Part shown: piece by piece, positions 7,491 through 15,875 of the stretch
Numbering within the stretch: the first letter of the stretch is position 1
How the letters are laid out: every line of letters starts with the position of its first letter
From: Myxococcales bacterium
Lineage (GTDB): Bacteria; Myxococcota_A; Polyangia; Polyangiales; Houyiibacteriaceae
Assembly: GCA_019637115.1 (NCBI GenBank)
Contig: JAHBWH010000014.1
Location: 1-64,000 of the forward strand
Direction of reading: 5' to 3'
Length of the DNA: 64,000 bases
Translations under genes and position numbers: made by a program
Notes under the pieces: model-generated
Databases searched by the model: none
Told to the model about the DNA's origin: nothing
Seen by the model: the letters and a program-made list of their open reading frames with translations, nothing else

Positions 7491-10052
7491 TCACTCGCCC
7501 TCGAGCGCCTCGAGGATCTCTTCGCGGCTGATTGCCCACGGCGCGTCGGTGCCGTGGAAGTGACGCCAGAGCGCGCGGCTGAGGCCAGGCTGCTCGTCGG
7601 GCACGGAGAAGTCCCAGCGGAGCGACTGCGCCTCGAACGCGGTGCCGGTGCCCGCGGGGTTGATCTCCTCGGGCCACCGCCGCTCGATCGCCTCGTAGGG
7701 CGTGAAGTCGGGGGTGCTGGTGAAGAGGTCGTACATCGGCGAGGCGTTGGCCCAATACGCGTTCAACGGCTCGTCGACCCCGAAGATGAGCTGGATCGTC
7801 CGGAAGATGCTGGACTCGTTGTAGTGCACGCTCGAGACGTATCCGCGCTTCACCCAAGGGGAGATGACGAGCATCGGCGAGCGGTGGTTGTCGATGTGAT
7901 CACCGCCGTCCTGCGGGTCGTCCTGGATGATGAAGATGACGGTCTCGGGCCAGAAGGTCGAGCGGCTGATCGCGTCGACGAGGATGCCGACGGCGTGGTC
8001 GTTGTCCGCGATCATCGAGCGCGGCGTCGGCTGCCCCGGCTGCCCGCCGGACGTGTGGTCGTTGGGGAGGAGGACGTACGAGAAGGACGAGAGCTGGCAG
8101 GTCCGAAGCCAGCGGTCCTCGAGGAAGCGTGCCCGGTCCACGTCCCGCACGGAGAGGTTGTAGACCAGCCCGGGGTAGCGACCGAAGGGCGCCGCCGCGC
8201 GGCTCGCGACGATCTGACCGAAGTTCGTCACGCTGATCTCGTTGTCGACGAGCCAATCGAAGACACCGCCCTCTTCGGGGTAGCCGAGCTCTCCATCGAT
8301 CCCCTGCGGCGGGATACGCCAATAGCCGCGACCCCACGTCGTCAGCCAGCTCCGCTCGATGAAGTCGGTCGTGCGCCCGAGCGTCGTCCAGATGTGACCC
8401 TGCACGGACTGCTCGGCGAGCGAGTAGTAGTTGTCGCCGTGTGCGAACGCGCGCGCGAGGGCGCGAGTGTTCGGGATCACCTGCTCGGACTCCGGAACCA
8501 GCACCAGCGAGGGCTCGCCGGCGCCGTACGGGTTGCCTTCGTCGTCCGTGAGATCTCCGAAGTAGGCGTCGTAGGTCTTGTTCTCTCGGACGACGAGGAT
8601 GACGTGCCGGATGTGAGGCGAGGGCGCGCCCGCGTCAGGGCGCGGGATGGGGAAGTCGTACGGCGCCTCGGGCTCGCAGTCGACCTCGTGGAAGCGCGTC
8701 GCGCGATCGTTGTTGGACGCGATCTCGAGGTCCCAGCGGGCGAGGTTCTCGGGCGTGATCTCCTCGGCCGGGACGATCGAGAGGCTGCCGCCCACGAGGT
8801 CCAGGATGTCGTCGCGGCTCGGGTTCGTGTTCGCGCCGGTGCCCTCGTGTTTGCCGGCGAGCAGCAACACGCGGCCGTCCGTGAGCACCTGGACGTCGGT
8901 CGGGTACCACATCGTCGGGATCCGACCGAGCCGGGTCCAGCCGTCCGTCTCGAAGACGTCGACCGCGTTGTCGCCCGCGTTCACGGCGAAGAAGCGGTCG
9001 CCCGTCGCGTCGAAGGCCCCCGCCGAGGGCGAGCTCCCGCGTGGCGCCGCGTCGCTGGTCACGAAGCGTTGCCGTACTCGGCTGCGCGCGGCGACGTCGA
9101 GGATGGAGAGGCTGTCGCTGTCGCTGTCGGCGACGACGACCGTCGCGCCATCCGGGCTGATGGCCAGGCCCTCGGGGTTCTTGCCGACCGTGATCGCCTC
9201 GCCGACCGTGCCTGCGCCGACCTCGACGGGCACCACGGCGCGATCACGCCAGAGCGAGACGAAGACCGTGGCGTCCGCCGCCGACGTGTGCGGCGCCACG
9301 ACGACGTCGTAGGGGTAGCTCAGGTCGGGGAGCGCGACGCGCCGGACGTCCACGCCCGCCTCGGTGTCGTAGACGACGATCTGATCGCCGAAGAGGAGCG
9401 CCGCGATGAGCGTGCGGTCGTCGTCGAGCAACGCGAGCCCACTCACGTAGCCCTCCGAGACCTGATCGGCGAGGGTGATCGAGGCGCGATCCTCGAGCTG
9501 ACCGGTGGTGAGATCGAAGTCGTAGACGCGGATCACGTTCGAGCCACCGCCGCTCGCGAAGACGCGGCGGCCGTCGCTCGAGATCGCGAGCCCGAGGAAG
9601 AGCGCCTCGTCCACCCGGCGTCGGAAGAGGCGCTGGTCGACCACCTCGCCCGTCGAGAGGTTCACGACGCTGAGCTGCTCGGACGCGACGCCGCCGTCCG
9701 TGACGATCGCGAAGTCGGATCCCGGGACGGCGCGCACCCGCATCGGGAACCCGGGCAGCCGCACCTGCGTACCGAGCCGCAAGACCCGGCGCGCGCCAGG
9801 GACGATGTAGGCTGCATCTCCGTCGGCGCCGACCCGGAGCGTCGCTTCGGGGTCGGCGATGCGCGCCTCGCAACGCCCCGGCGCTGGCGTGGGGTGCTCC
9901 TCGGCGCGGCAGCCCGGACCCGCGTCGGGCGGGCCGGCGTCGACCTCTTCGTCGAGCCCCCCGTCCTCCCCCGGGCCGTCGTCACCGCCACACGCCACCA
10001 CGACGCCGAGCGCCACACACCCGAGCCACCAAGAGTTGCGAGCCACGGACAT
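7491..10052 (-). CDS. Lipoprotein with YncE-like beta-propeller and C-terminal phosphoesterase domain
   Basis: The 853-residue product starts with a lipoprotein signal (VALGVVVACGGDD, lipid-bearing Cys about residue 21) and an Asp/Gly-rich tether. Residues about 50-470 are repeated propeller blades with motifs such as GLAISPDGATVVVAD, as in YncE/lactonase families. From about residue 480 comes a PF04185-type phosphoesterase fold: HVILVVRENKTYDAYFGD, NDHTSGGQPG, FIIQDDPQDGGDH and HRSPMLVISPW. These match phospholipase C and acid phosphatase-like enzymes whose Asp and His residues bind metal. The two-domain combination is known in bacteria, but the substrate is unknown. It probably sits on the periplasmic or outer face of the cell envelope. 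The gene converges on the kinase gene with a 41-bp gap. Confidence 0.88.
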   Translation of the reverse strand: MSVARNSWWLGCVALGVVVACGGDDGPGEDGGLDEEVDAGPPDAGPGCRAEEHPTPAPGRCEARIADPEATLRVGADGDAAYIVPGARRVLRLGTQVRLPGFPMRVRAVPGSDFAIVTDGGVASEQLSVVNLSTGEVVDQRLFRRRVDEALFLGLAISSDGRRVFASGGGSNVIRVYDFDLTTGQLEDRASITLADQVSEGYVSGLALLDDDRTLIAALLFGDQIVVYDTEAGVDVRRVALPDLSYPYDVVVAPHTSAADATVFVSLWRDRAVVPVEVGAGTVGEAITVGKNPEGLAISPDGATVVVADSDSDSLSILDVAARSRVRQRFVTSDAAPRGSSPSAGAFDATGDRFFAVNAGDNAVDVFETDGWTRLGRIPTMWYPTDVQVLTDGRVLLLAGKHEGTGANTNPSRDDILDLVGGSLSIVPAEEITPENLARWDLEIASNNDRATRFHEVDCEPEAPYDFPIPRPDAGAPSPHIRHVILVVRENKTYDAYFGDLTDDEGNPYGAGEPSLVLVPESEQVIPNTRALARAFAHGDNYYSLAEQSVQGHIWTTLGRTTDFIERSWLTTWGRGYWRIPPQGIDGELGYPEEGGVFDWLVDNEISVTNFGQIVASRAAAPFGRYPGLVYNLSVRDVDRARFLEDRWLRTCQLSSFSYVLLPNDHTSGGQPGQPTPRSMIADNDHAVGILVDAISRSTFWPETVIFIIQDDPQDGGDHIDNHRSPMLVISPWVKRGYVSSVHYNESSIFRTIQLIFGVDEPLNAYWANASPMYDLFTSTPDFTPYEAIERRWPEEINPAGTGTAFEAQSLRWDFSVPDEQPGLSRALWRHFHGTDAPWAISREEILEALEGE

Positions 10053-10185
10053 CGCGGGAAAGCTTCGCAGAGATGCCAGCCCCCGGGAACCCGAGCCCTC
10101 GCCTCCGACACGAGAAGGTCACGCGCGCGCGCTCGCTGCTGCGCTCCTCGCCGCAAGGTGGGGAGCGACGTGGGGAGCGGGCTCG

Positions 10186-10746
10186 ATGAGCGACGGCGAC
10201 GGTGACGTCTTCGATCCCGACGTCTACCTCGACGCGCTGCAGGTCTCCTTCCCCCGGCTCCGCGTCGTCCACAAGGAGCGCGACGCCTTCAGCGCGCTCG
10301 TCCATCGCGCCCTGCTCGTCGTGACCTTCGGCGCGCAGCGGAGGTACCTCGACGACTACGTCACGACGATCGGTCAGACGCTCTACCTGCCGCGCGGATG
10401 GGACACGCGCAGCGCGAAGAGCCGCTACGTCACGCTCCGCCACGAGGCCGTCCACCTGCGGCAGTTCGCGCGCCTCGGGCTGCTCGGCGCGTCGCTGCTC
10501 TACCTGCTCCCCGTGCTCCCGCTCGGCCTGGCGTGGGGCCGCGCTCGCCTCGAGTGGGAGGCCTACGCCGAGACCTTTCGAGCGACGGCCGAGGTCCACG
10601 GCCGCGAGGCCGCGCACGCCCCCGCGCTTCGCGCCCACGTGCGTCGGCAGTTCACGAGCGGCGCCTACGGGTGGATGTGGCCCTTCCCTCAGGTCGTGGA
10701 CCGGTGGATCGACGGAGTGTTGGCCGAGATCGATGGAGAGGGCTGA
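10186..10746 (+). CDS. Membrane-associated protein with HEXXH zincin-like motif
   Basis: The 186-residue product has LRHEAVHLRQF with HEAVH at residues 86-90, the signature of zinc metallopeptidases. A single hydrophobic segment (LLGASLLYLLPVLPLGLAW, about residues 99-117) follows, then EWEAYAETF, whose Glu residues (123-129) could be the third metal ligand. Spacing is compatible with a minimal gluzincin, but the protein is shorter than most peptidases and I do not recognise a named family. The ATG at 10186 was chosen because the reading frame upstream overlaps the divergent lipoprotein gene and has no signal or domain. A hexanucleotide array begins about 10 bases after the stop. Peptidase activity is inferred only from the motif. 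Confidence 0.75.
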   Translation: MSDGDGDVFDPDVYLDALQVSFPRLRVVHKERDAFSALVHRALLVVTFGAQRRYLDDYVTTIGQTLYLPRGWDTRSAKSRYVTLRHEAVHLRQFARLGLLGASLLYLLPVLPLGLAWGRARLEWEAYAETFRATAEVHGREAAHAPALRAHVRRQFTSGAYGWMWPFPQVVDRWIDGVLAEIDGEG

Positions 10747-10756
10747 GGCCCGACCA

Positions 10757-11010
<254 letters not shown>

Positions 11011-11081
11011 GACGTGGGTGTGAATGGGAGCGTGGGGCTGGGCTCGTGAGCGGGGATCCCGTCGCCCTGCTAGGGTCCGCC

Positions 11082-11951
11082 ATGCGCCTGGCCATCCTCT
11101 CGCAGAGCCGCCGCCTCTACTCCACCCATCGGCTGCTGGCGGCGGCCCGCCGCGAGCGGATCGAGGCGCACGTGGTCGACTACCTCGAGTGCCGCGTGCG
11201 CATGACCACCGATCGGCTCGAGGTCGTCTCGCGCGGCAAGCCGCTCTCCAGCTTCGACGCGATCATCCCGCGCGTCCCGAGCTCGGAGACCGCCCAGGGG
11301 TGCATGATCGTGCGCCAGCTCGAGCACCTCGGCGCGCGCTCGCCGAACGGCGCGGACGCGATCGAGCGGTCGCGCGACAAGCTCCGCGCGATGCAGGATC
11401 TGGGGGCGGCCGGCCTGCCCATCCCGCCGACCGCCGTCGCGCACCCTGCCCGCGAGACGCGAGACCTCGTCGAGGACGTCGGCGGCGCGCCCGTCGTCGT
11501 GAAGCTCATCGAAGGCACTCAAGGCGTCGGCGTCATCCTCTGCGAGACGCTGCAAGCCGCGGAGGCGGTCGTCGACGCCATCCGGAGCCTGCGAGGCCGC
11601 TACCTCGTCCAGCGCTTCATCGCCGAGGCGCGCGGCAGCGACCTACGCTACTTCGTCGTCGGAGACACCGTCGTGGCGGCGATGCGCCGTACGGCGCAGC
11701 CGGGCGAGTTCCGATCGAACCTCCACCGCGGCGGTGAGGTGGAGGGCATCGCGCCCGACCCCGACGAGGCCGCGATCGCCGTCCGCGCCGCCAAGACGCT
11801 CGGGCTCGGCGTCGCGGGCGTCGATCTGCTCCGCTCGGAGGACGGGCCGATGCTCCTCGAGGTCAACTCCAGCCCTGGCCTCGAGGGCATCGAGAAGGCG
11901 ACGGGCATCGACGTCGCCCGCGCGATCGTGCGCCACGTCGCGCAGCGCTGA
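11082..11951 (+). CDS. rimK: RimK-family ATP-grasp alpha-L-glutamate ligase
   Basis: The 289-residue product matches RimK in length (E. coli RimK is about 300 residues) and layout. An N-terminal Rossmann-like region begins MRLAILSQSRRLYST and contains FDAIIPRVPS. The ATP-grasp core has DKLRAMQDLGAAGLPIP, the lysine of PVVVKLIEGTQGVGV, the adenine-contact region YLVQRFIAEARGSDLR and the metal site LLEVNSSPGLEGIE. RimK adds glutamates to the C-terminus of ribosomal protein S6, but family members also make gamma- or alpha-glutamyl chains on other substrates, so the acceptor is not certain here. The ATG at 11082 follows an AGGG stretch. The upstream neighbour is a HEXXH protein and may be functionally unrelated. 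Confidence 0.88.
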   Translation: MRLAILSQSRRLYSTHRLLAAARRERIEAHVVDYLECRVRMTTDRLEVVSRGKPLSSFDAIIPRVPSSETAQGCMIVRQLEHLGARSPNGADAIERSRDKLRAMQDLGAAGLPIPPTAVAHPARETRDLVEDVGGAPVVVKLIEGTQGVGVILCETLQAAEAVVDAIRSLRGRYLVQRFIAEARGSDLRYFVVGDTVVAAMRRTAQPGEFRSNLHRGGEVEGIAPDPDEAAIAVRAAKTLGLGVAGVDLLRSEDGPMLLEVNSSPGLEGIEKATGIDVARAIVRHVAQR

Positions 11952-12008
11952 GGAGCGTCGGCGCCGCCCCACGTCGCCCGTCCGCTGGGGTCGAGCGTCG
12001 GCCGGATC

Positions 12009-12773
12009 CTACCGCCAGAGCGCCGCGACGCTCGCCGCGACGACCCCGACGAAGACGATGAGCCGGAGCGTCCGCGGCTTCACGTCGAGGGCCGTGCGCA
12101 CGCCGAGGTGCGAGCCGAGCACCGTGCCGACCGAGAGCAGCGCGCCGTGGATCCACGCGACCTGTCCCGCGATCACGAAGACGGTCAGCGCGATCGACGT
12201 GAACGCGAGCACCCCGAGCATCTTGACGGCGTTCGCGCGGACGAGGTCGTAGCGCAGCACCCCCCCGAGCACGGCCAAGAGCACGAACCCGACGCCCGCC
12301 TGCACGAAGCCCCCATAGACGCCCGCGCCGAAGAGGCCGAGCGCGCCGAGCGGCGCCTGTCGCACCCGCAGGGCGTCGCCCTCCGCCGCCTCGAACGCCT
12401 TCGGGCGCACCAACATCACGAAGGCCATCGTGATCATCGTGCCGAGGAGCACGGGCTCGACCCAGGCGCGCGGCAGCAGGTACGCGGCGACGAGCGCGCC
12501 GCAGAGCGCGCCGAGGACCGTCGGCGCGAAGAGCCCGAAGGCGTCATCGAGGGTGAGGCGGCCGGCGCGCCGGAAGGCCAACACCCCCGCGATCGATTGG
12601 CTGACGACGGCGACACGGTTGGTGCCGTTGGCGACGTCCGCAGGCAGCCCCGCCAGCATCAAGGCCGGCAGCGTGAGGAGCGACCCGCCGCCCGCGAGCG
12701 TGTTCACGAAGCCCGCGACCACCCCCGCGACGAGCAAGACCACGAGCGGGATGGGGTCGATGACGTCGAGCAT
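12009..12773 (-). CDS. TauE/SafE-family membrane permease (sulfite/organosulfonate exporter family)
   Basis: The 254-residue protein has seven to eight hydrophobic segments and the family signature GFVNTLAGGGSLLTLPALML near the N-terminus, repeated in weaker form in the second half (FGAGVYGGFVQAGVGFVLL). TauE/SafE proteins move small anions such as sulfite, sulfoacetate or related organosulfur compounds across the inner membrane. No sulfur-metabolism gene lies beside it, so the substrate cannot be inferred. It converges on the RimK-like gene (57-bp gap), and the gene behind it ends in a strong terminator. Confidence 0.92.
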   Translation of the reverse strand: MLDVIDPIPLVVLLVAGVVAGFVNTLAGGGSLLTLPALMLAGLPADVANGTNRVAVVSQSIAGVLAFRRAGRLTLDDAFGLFAPTVLGALCGALVAAYLLPRAWVEPVLLGTMITMAFVMLVRPKAFEAAEGDALRVRQAPLGALGLFGAGVYGGFVQAGVGFVLLAVLGGVLRYDLVRANAVKMLGVLAFTSIALTVFVIAGQVAWIHGALLSVGTVLGSHLGVRTALDVKPRTLRLIVFVGVVAASVAALWR

Positions 12774-12826
12774 GTGCCGCGGCAGCGTAGCCCAAGGCGA
12801 AGCGGGCTCGACCCCTCGAACGAAGA

Positions 12827-12852
12827 ACGCCCGACCGCGAGCGGCCGGGCGT
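12827..12852 (-). terminator. Rho-independent terminator of the P-domain lipoprotein gene
   Basis: Read on the minus strand, the stem ACGCCCG/CGGGCGT encloses a second stem GCGG/CCGC and is followed by TTCTTCGTT. It lies 23 bases after the stop codon at 12875 and upstream of the TauE-like start (12773), so it separates the two transcription units. Confidence 0.7.
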
Positions 12853-12874
12853 CCTTCCGTTGCGATGGTTTAGC

Positions 12875-14929
12875 TCAGTCGGCGCAGACGAGGTTGAGCG
12901 TCCACTCGTTGAGGGTCCCCTCATCATCGGCTCCGGCGTCGACGACGGTCAACGTCCAGGTGCCGTCTCCCGAGGCGCCGACGAAGCTGGCGATGGCGAC
13001 GGCGCCCGTCCCGCTCGGCGCGAGGGTCTGATTGAAGTTGCCGACGAGGTCATCGGCGCCTTCACCCGAGCGGCTCCACAGCGTGTGTGTGGTGCCGCTC
13101 GGATCCGTGAGACGCACCACCAGATCACCCCGCCAGGTGTGCGTGATGTCGATGTCCAAGTTGATGCCGGCGACCGTCGCGCAACCCGCGACGACCGCCG
13201 CGCTCGAGACGCCCGTGGTGTCGTTGTCAGGGATCGCAGCGGCGGGGCTGACGCTCACGACGACGTCCGGCGTCGGTGGCGGCGCGACGGCTTCGACCTC
13301 CAGCGTGTAGGCGCCGGCCGCCATGTTGAAGCCATCGACGACCACGAAGTACGTGCCGGGCTCGAACTCGGCCTCGATGCGCGACAAGCTGCCGGCGCCC
13401 CCGTCGTCGTCGCAGAAGAGCGTGGTGCCGGCTCCCTCCTCACACGCAGGTCCGCCTCGGACGTGAAGTACCGTGTCGAAGCTCGTGGGCGCGACGGTCT
13501 GGATTCGTAGAACGGCCGTGTCGGTGACGACCATCTCATAGACGTGATCGCGGCCCGCGGCGGAGCCTCCGCACGTCGACGTAAAGTCGTTGGTGGCGGA
13601 GGTGGTGTTCCCCGTGACGGTGGTCGTACCGCCGACGGCGGGGACCGTGATCGTCCGGCGAGTGGCACAGTCCGTGGGCGGGATCACGCAAACCGAAGGT
13701 GAGCCGGAGCAGTCGTAGCCCGGCTCGCGGGTGCACGTTGCCGAGCAGCCGTCGCCGTCGATATCGTTCCCGTCGTCGCACTCCTCGTCGCCCACGACGA
13801 TCCCGTCGCCGCAGACGATCGGCGTGCACGAGACCTCGAGCGTGAACTCGTTCTCGGAGGGGGTCGATCCGAAGAGGTCGTAGATGACGTAGTAGAGGTG
13901 GTCGGCGTCCGCCACCCACGCTACCGTCTCGACCGGGCCGACGCCCTGGCTGGCGTCGAGGCACATCAGCGCGGTGTCACCGCACGAGAGGGACTCGTCA
14001 CCGCCGTCGACGACGAAGAGGTCGTAGTCCGGGTTCTCGGCCGTGCCCGCCCCGCGTGTCGCGATGACCTCGACGGCTACGCGCGACGCGTTTCGGAAGC
14101 GATAGATGCGCTCGCCGAGCGCGTAGTTCGTGATGGTCGTGCAACCCGGATACGCGCTCCGCACCGTCGAGGGCATCGCCGTCGTCCCCGTCACCGTCCC
14201 GCTCGCGCAGTCGAGCACCATCGGGTCCGCCTCGGGGCAAGCAGACACCTCGACGCACATCGCCGCCGCGCCGCTGTCGTCACAGACGTCCGCCGCAGCG
14301 GTGCAGTCGGTGCGGGTCTCGACCAAGCAGCCGACCGCGTCCATCGCACAGACGACGAGCTCGTCGCCGTCACAGGCGCGCCCCTCGGCTGCGCAGAGGT
14401 CGGTCCGCCCCTCGCACGGGTCGGGCACGACGCACGCGACCGGGTCGACCGTGTCGTCGCAGACGGCATCGTCGGTCATCGCGGGGCAGTCGGTGCGGGT
14501 CTCGACCAGGCAGCCCATCGCGTCCATCGCACAGACCACGAGGACGTCCTCGTCGCAGGAACGGGCCTCCGCCGCGCAGGTGTTCTCGACGTCGGCGCAC
14601 GGGTCGACCGTACACGCCGCGACGTCGTCCGTGACCTCGCAGGCCCCACCCATGGCGGCGCAGTCGCTCGTCGTCTCGACCAGGCAACCCGCGGCGTTCG
14701 CGGCGCAGGTCACGAGGCTGTCGCCGTCACAGCGGGTGCCGGCGGCCGCGCAAAGCGTGAGCCCCTGGCAGGGGTCGCCACCGTCACCCATCGTCATCGC
14801 GTCAGCGCCCGAGTCGCTCGTGCCGGTGTCGCTCACGCCACCGTCCGCCATCGGGCGGTCGTCGTCGTCGCCGCATCCCATCGTCACGGCGAGCCCCGCG
14901 AGCAACGCCATCCATCGCAATCGTACCAT
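12875..14929 (-). CDS. Cys-rich lipoprotein with DUF4215 repeat, PPC-like and P-domain modules
   Basis: The 684-residue product starts MVRLRWMALLAGLAV and has a lipobox ending TMGC followed by GDDDDRP. Residues about 45-230 are four similar Cys-rich units of the pattern CDGD(E/S)LVxCAxxxxGCLVET. Near residue 370 is a classic myxobacterial DUF4215 motif, CGDGIVVGDEECDDGND. About residues 420-550 form a beta-sandwich resembling bacterial pre-peptidase C-terminal domains (FDTVLHVRGG, GTYFVVVDGF). The last 120 residues are a proprotein-convertase P-domain (ITHTWRGDLVVRLTDPSG, GDGTWTLTVVDAGADD). No catalytic domain is present, so it looks like an adhesive or structural surface lipoprotein. It heads a run of five secreted-protein genes on this strand. 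Confidence 0.88.
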   Translation of the reverse strand: MVRLRWMALLAGLAVTMGCGDDDDRPMADGGVSDTGTSDSGADAMTMGDGGDPCQGLTLCAAAGTRCDGDSLVTCAANAAGCLVETTSDCAAMGGACEVTDDVAACTVDPCADVENTCAAEARSCDEDVLVVCAMDAMGCLVETRTDCPAMTDDAVCDDTVDPVACVVPDPCEGRTDLCAAEGRACDGDELVVCAMDAVGCLVETRTDCTAAADVCDDSGAAAMCVEVSACPEADPMVLDCASGTVTGTTAMPSTVRSAYPGCTTITNYALGERIYRFRNASRVAVEVIATRGAGTAENPDYDLFVVDGGDESLSCGDTALMCLDASQGVGPVETVAWVADADHLYYVIYDLFGSTPSENEFTLEVSCTPIVCGDGIVVGDEECDDGNDIDGDGCSATCTREPGYDCSGSPSVCVIPPTDCATRRTITVPAVGGTTTVTGNTTSATNDFTSTCGGSAAGRDHVYEMVVTDTAVLRIQTVAPTSFDTVLHVRGGPACEEGAGTTLFCDDDGGAGSLSRIEAEFEPGTYFVVVDGFNMAAGAYTLEVEAVAPPPTPDVVVSVSPAAAIPDNDTTGVSSAAVVAGCATVAGINLDIDITHTWRGDLVVRLTDPSGTTHTLWSRSGEGADDLVGNFNQTLAPSGTGAVAIASFVGASGDGTWTLTVVDAGADDEGTLNEWTLNLVCAD

Positions 14930-15155
14930 TCTAGCCTCCGAATCCGCTCCACCCACACGCAAGCGCCACACACTGCCGCCAATTCCGGAACATGCAAGGC
15001 GTTCACGAAACGTGCTCGCCGCTCGAGGAGAGGCGTTCGCACGTCCTCGCGGTTCGAGGAGGGGCGCTCGGCGCGCCCCTCGCGACATGCGAGCGCCTCT
15101 TGCGAGCCACCGCTCGCTGCGCGCCGTCCAACCGGGCGGCCTGCCAGAACGGCTT
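14930..15155 (-). other. Spacer with a terminator-like hairpin and a diverged copy of the 3'-end structured repeat
   Basis: A 23-base hairpin (GAGGGGCG / CGCCCCTC) sits at 15059-15081, about 75 bases beyond the stop codon of the 15156 gene. Bases about 15108-15155 (CGCTCGCTGCGCGCCGTCCA then GGGCGGCCTGCC) match the terminal part of the repeat found at 30973 and 44251, and they lie in the same position relative to a gene stop. I see no open frame worth calling. The promoter of the 12875-14929 gene must lie in this spacer. Confidence 0.55.
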
Positions 15156-15863
15156 TCAGCGACGCGTGAAGTGGACCTGGGCGCTGCCCCCGCCCATCCC
15201 CTCGATCGCCCACACGAAGGCGCCCGTGGCCGAGTCCTGCCGGAACGCCAGATCGAGGTAGAGCGTCATGCCCCGCGTCGACGGCGTGCAGCCAGCCGTC
15301 GTGGTGCACGCGCACACCCGCGCGCGTCGGCACAGGGTGAGCTTCAGGCAGTCGACCTCCGCGCGCTCGTCCTCCCCGTCGGCCTCGAGGTGACACTCGA
15401 ACGGAGTGGCGGTCCACGGCCGGTTCGGGAGGCACTGCGCCTCGTCGCTCCCCGGGAGGATTTGATGGGGTGTCTGGAGCGCGCACCAAGGCTCCCACAG
15501 CGCCGTGACGTTCAGGTCGAGCCTGAGCTGATCGCCCGTGCGCGCGCCACCGACGACCTCGTAGACGACGCCGTCCGCGACCGGTACCGCCCCTGCGAGG
15601 AGCGGATCGAGCCCCGTCGGCCAGCCGACCTCGGCGTCGACGGGAGGCGCCGGTGGGGGCCCCTCCCCGAAGACGAGGGTCGCCGCAACCGGGTCTCCGG
15701 TGGAGGCTTGCTCGACGTCGAGGGTGACCGTGGAGGACCCCGAGATCAGGAACCCCGAGCGGAGCTCGCCGACCCACGGGCCTTCCATGACGACACCCTC
15801 CGGGTCATCCCCCCCGCAGGCGGCGGCGAGCACGGCCGCCACGACGATCGACACGCTCTTCAT
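15156..15863 (-). CDS. Lipoprotein of unknown function
   Basis: The 235-residue product has a short lipoprotein signal (VAAVLAAACGGDDPEG). The mature part is predicted beta-rich (GPWVGELRSGFLISGSSTVTLDVE) and has a C-terminal half with several Cys residues (CRRARVCACTTTAGC) that could form disulfides. I do not recognise a family. It is 12 bases downstream of the 15876-17648 gene and probably co-transcribed with it. The WVGELRSGF stretch recalls lipocalin-like or calycin-like first strands, but this is only a resemblance. Confidence 0.75.
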   Translation of the reverse strand: MKSVSIVVAAVLAAACGGDDPEGVVMEGPWVGELRSGFLISGSSTVTLDVEQASTGDPVAATLVFGEGPPPAPPVDAEVGWPTGLDPLLAGAVPVADGVVYEVVGGARTGDQLRLDLNVTALWEPWCALQTPHQILPGSDEAQCLPNRPWTATPFECHLEADGEDERAEVDCLKLTLCRRARVCACTTTAGCTPSTRGMTLYLDLAFRQDSATGAFVWAIEGMGGGSAQVHFTRR

Positions 15864-15875
15864 GCGTCAGCGACC

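Noticed and set aside
4857-10205. A very long open frame on the plus strand across the kinase and the lipoprotein gene
   Set aside because: It is Arg/Ala-rich and lacks any domain, and it is a shadow of two genes with clear motifs in other frames. High GC content makes stop codons rare.
12862-12935. tRNA-like D-arm (TTTAGCTCAGTCGG) near the end of the P-domain lipoprotein gene
   Set aside because: The sequence overlaps the last codons and stop of that gene, and no acceptor-stem partner or T-loop is found at the right distance.
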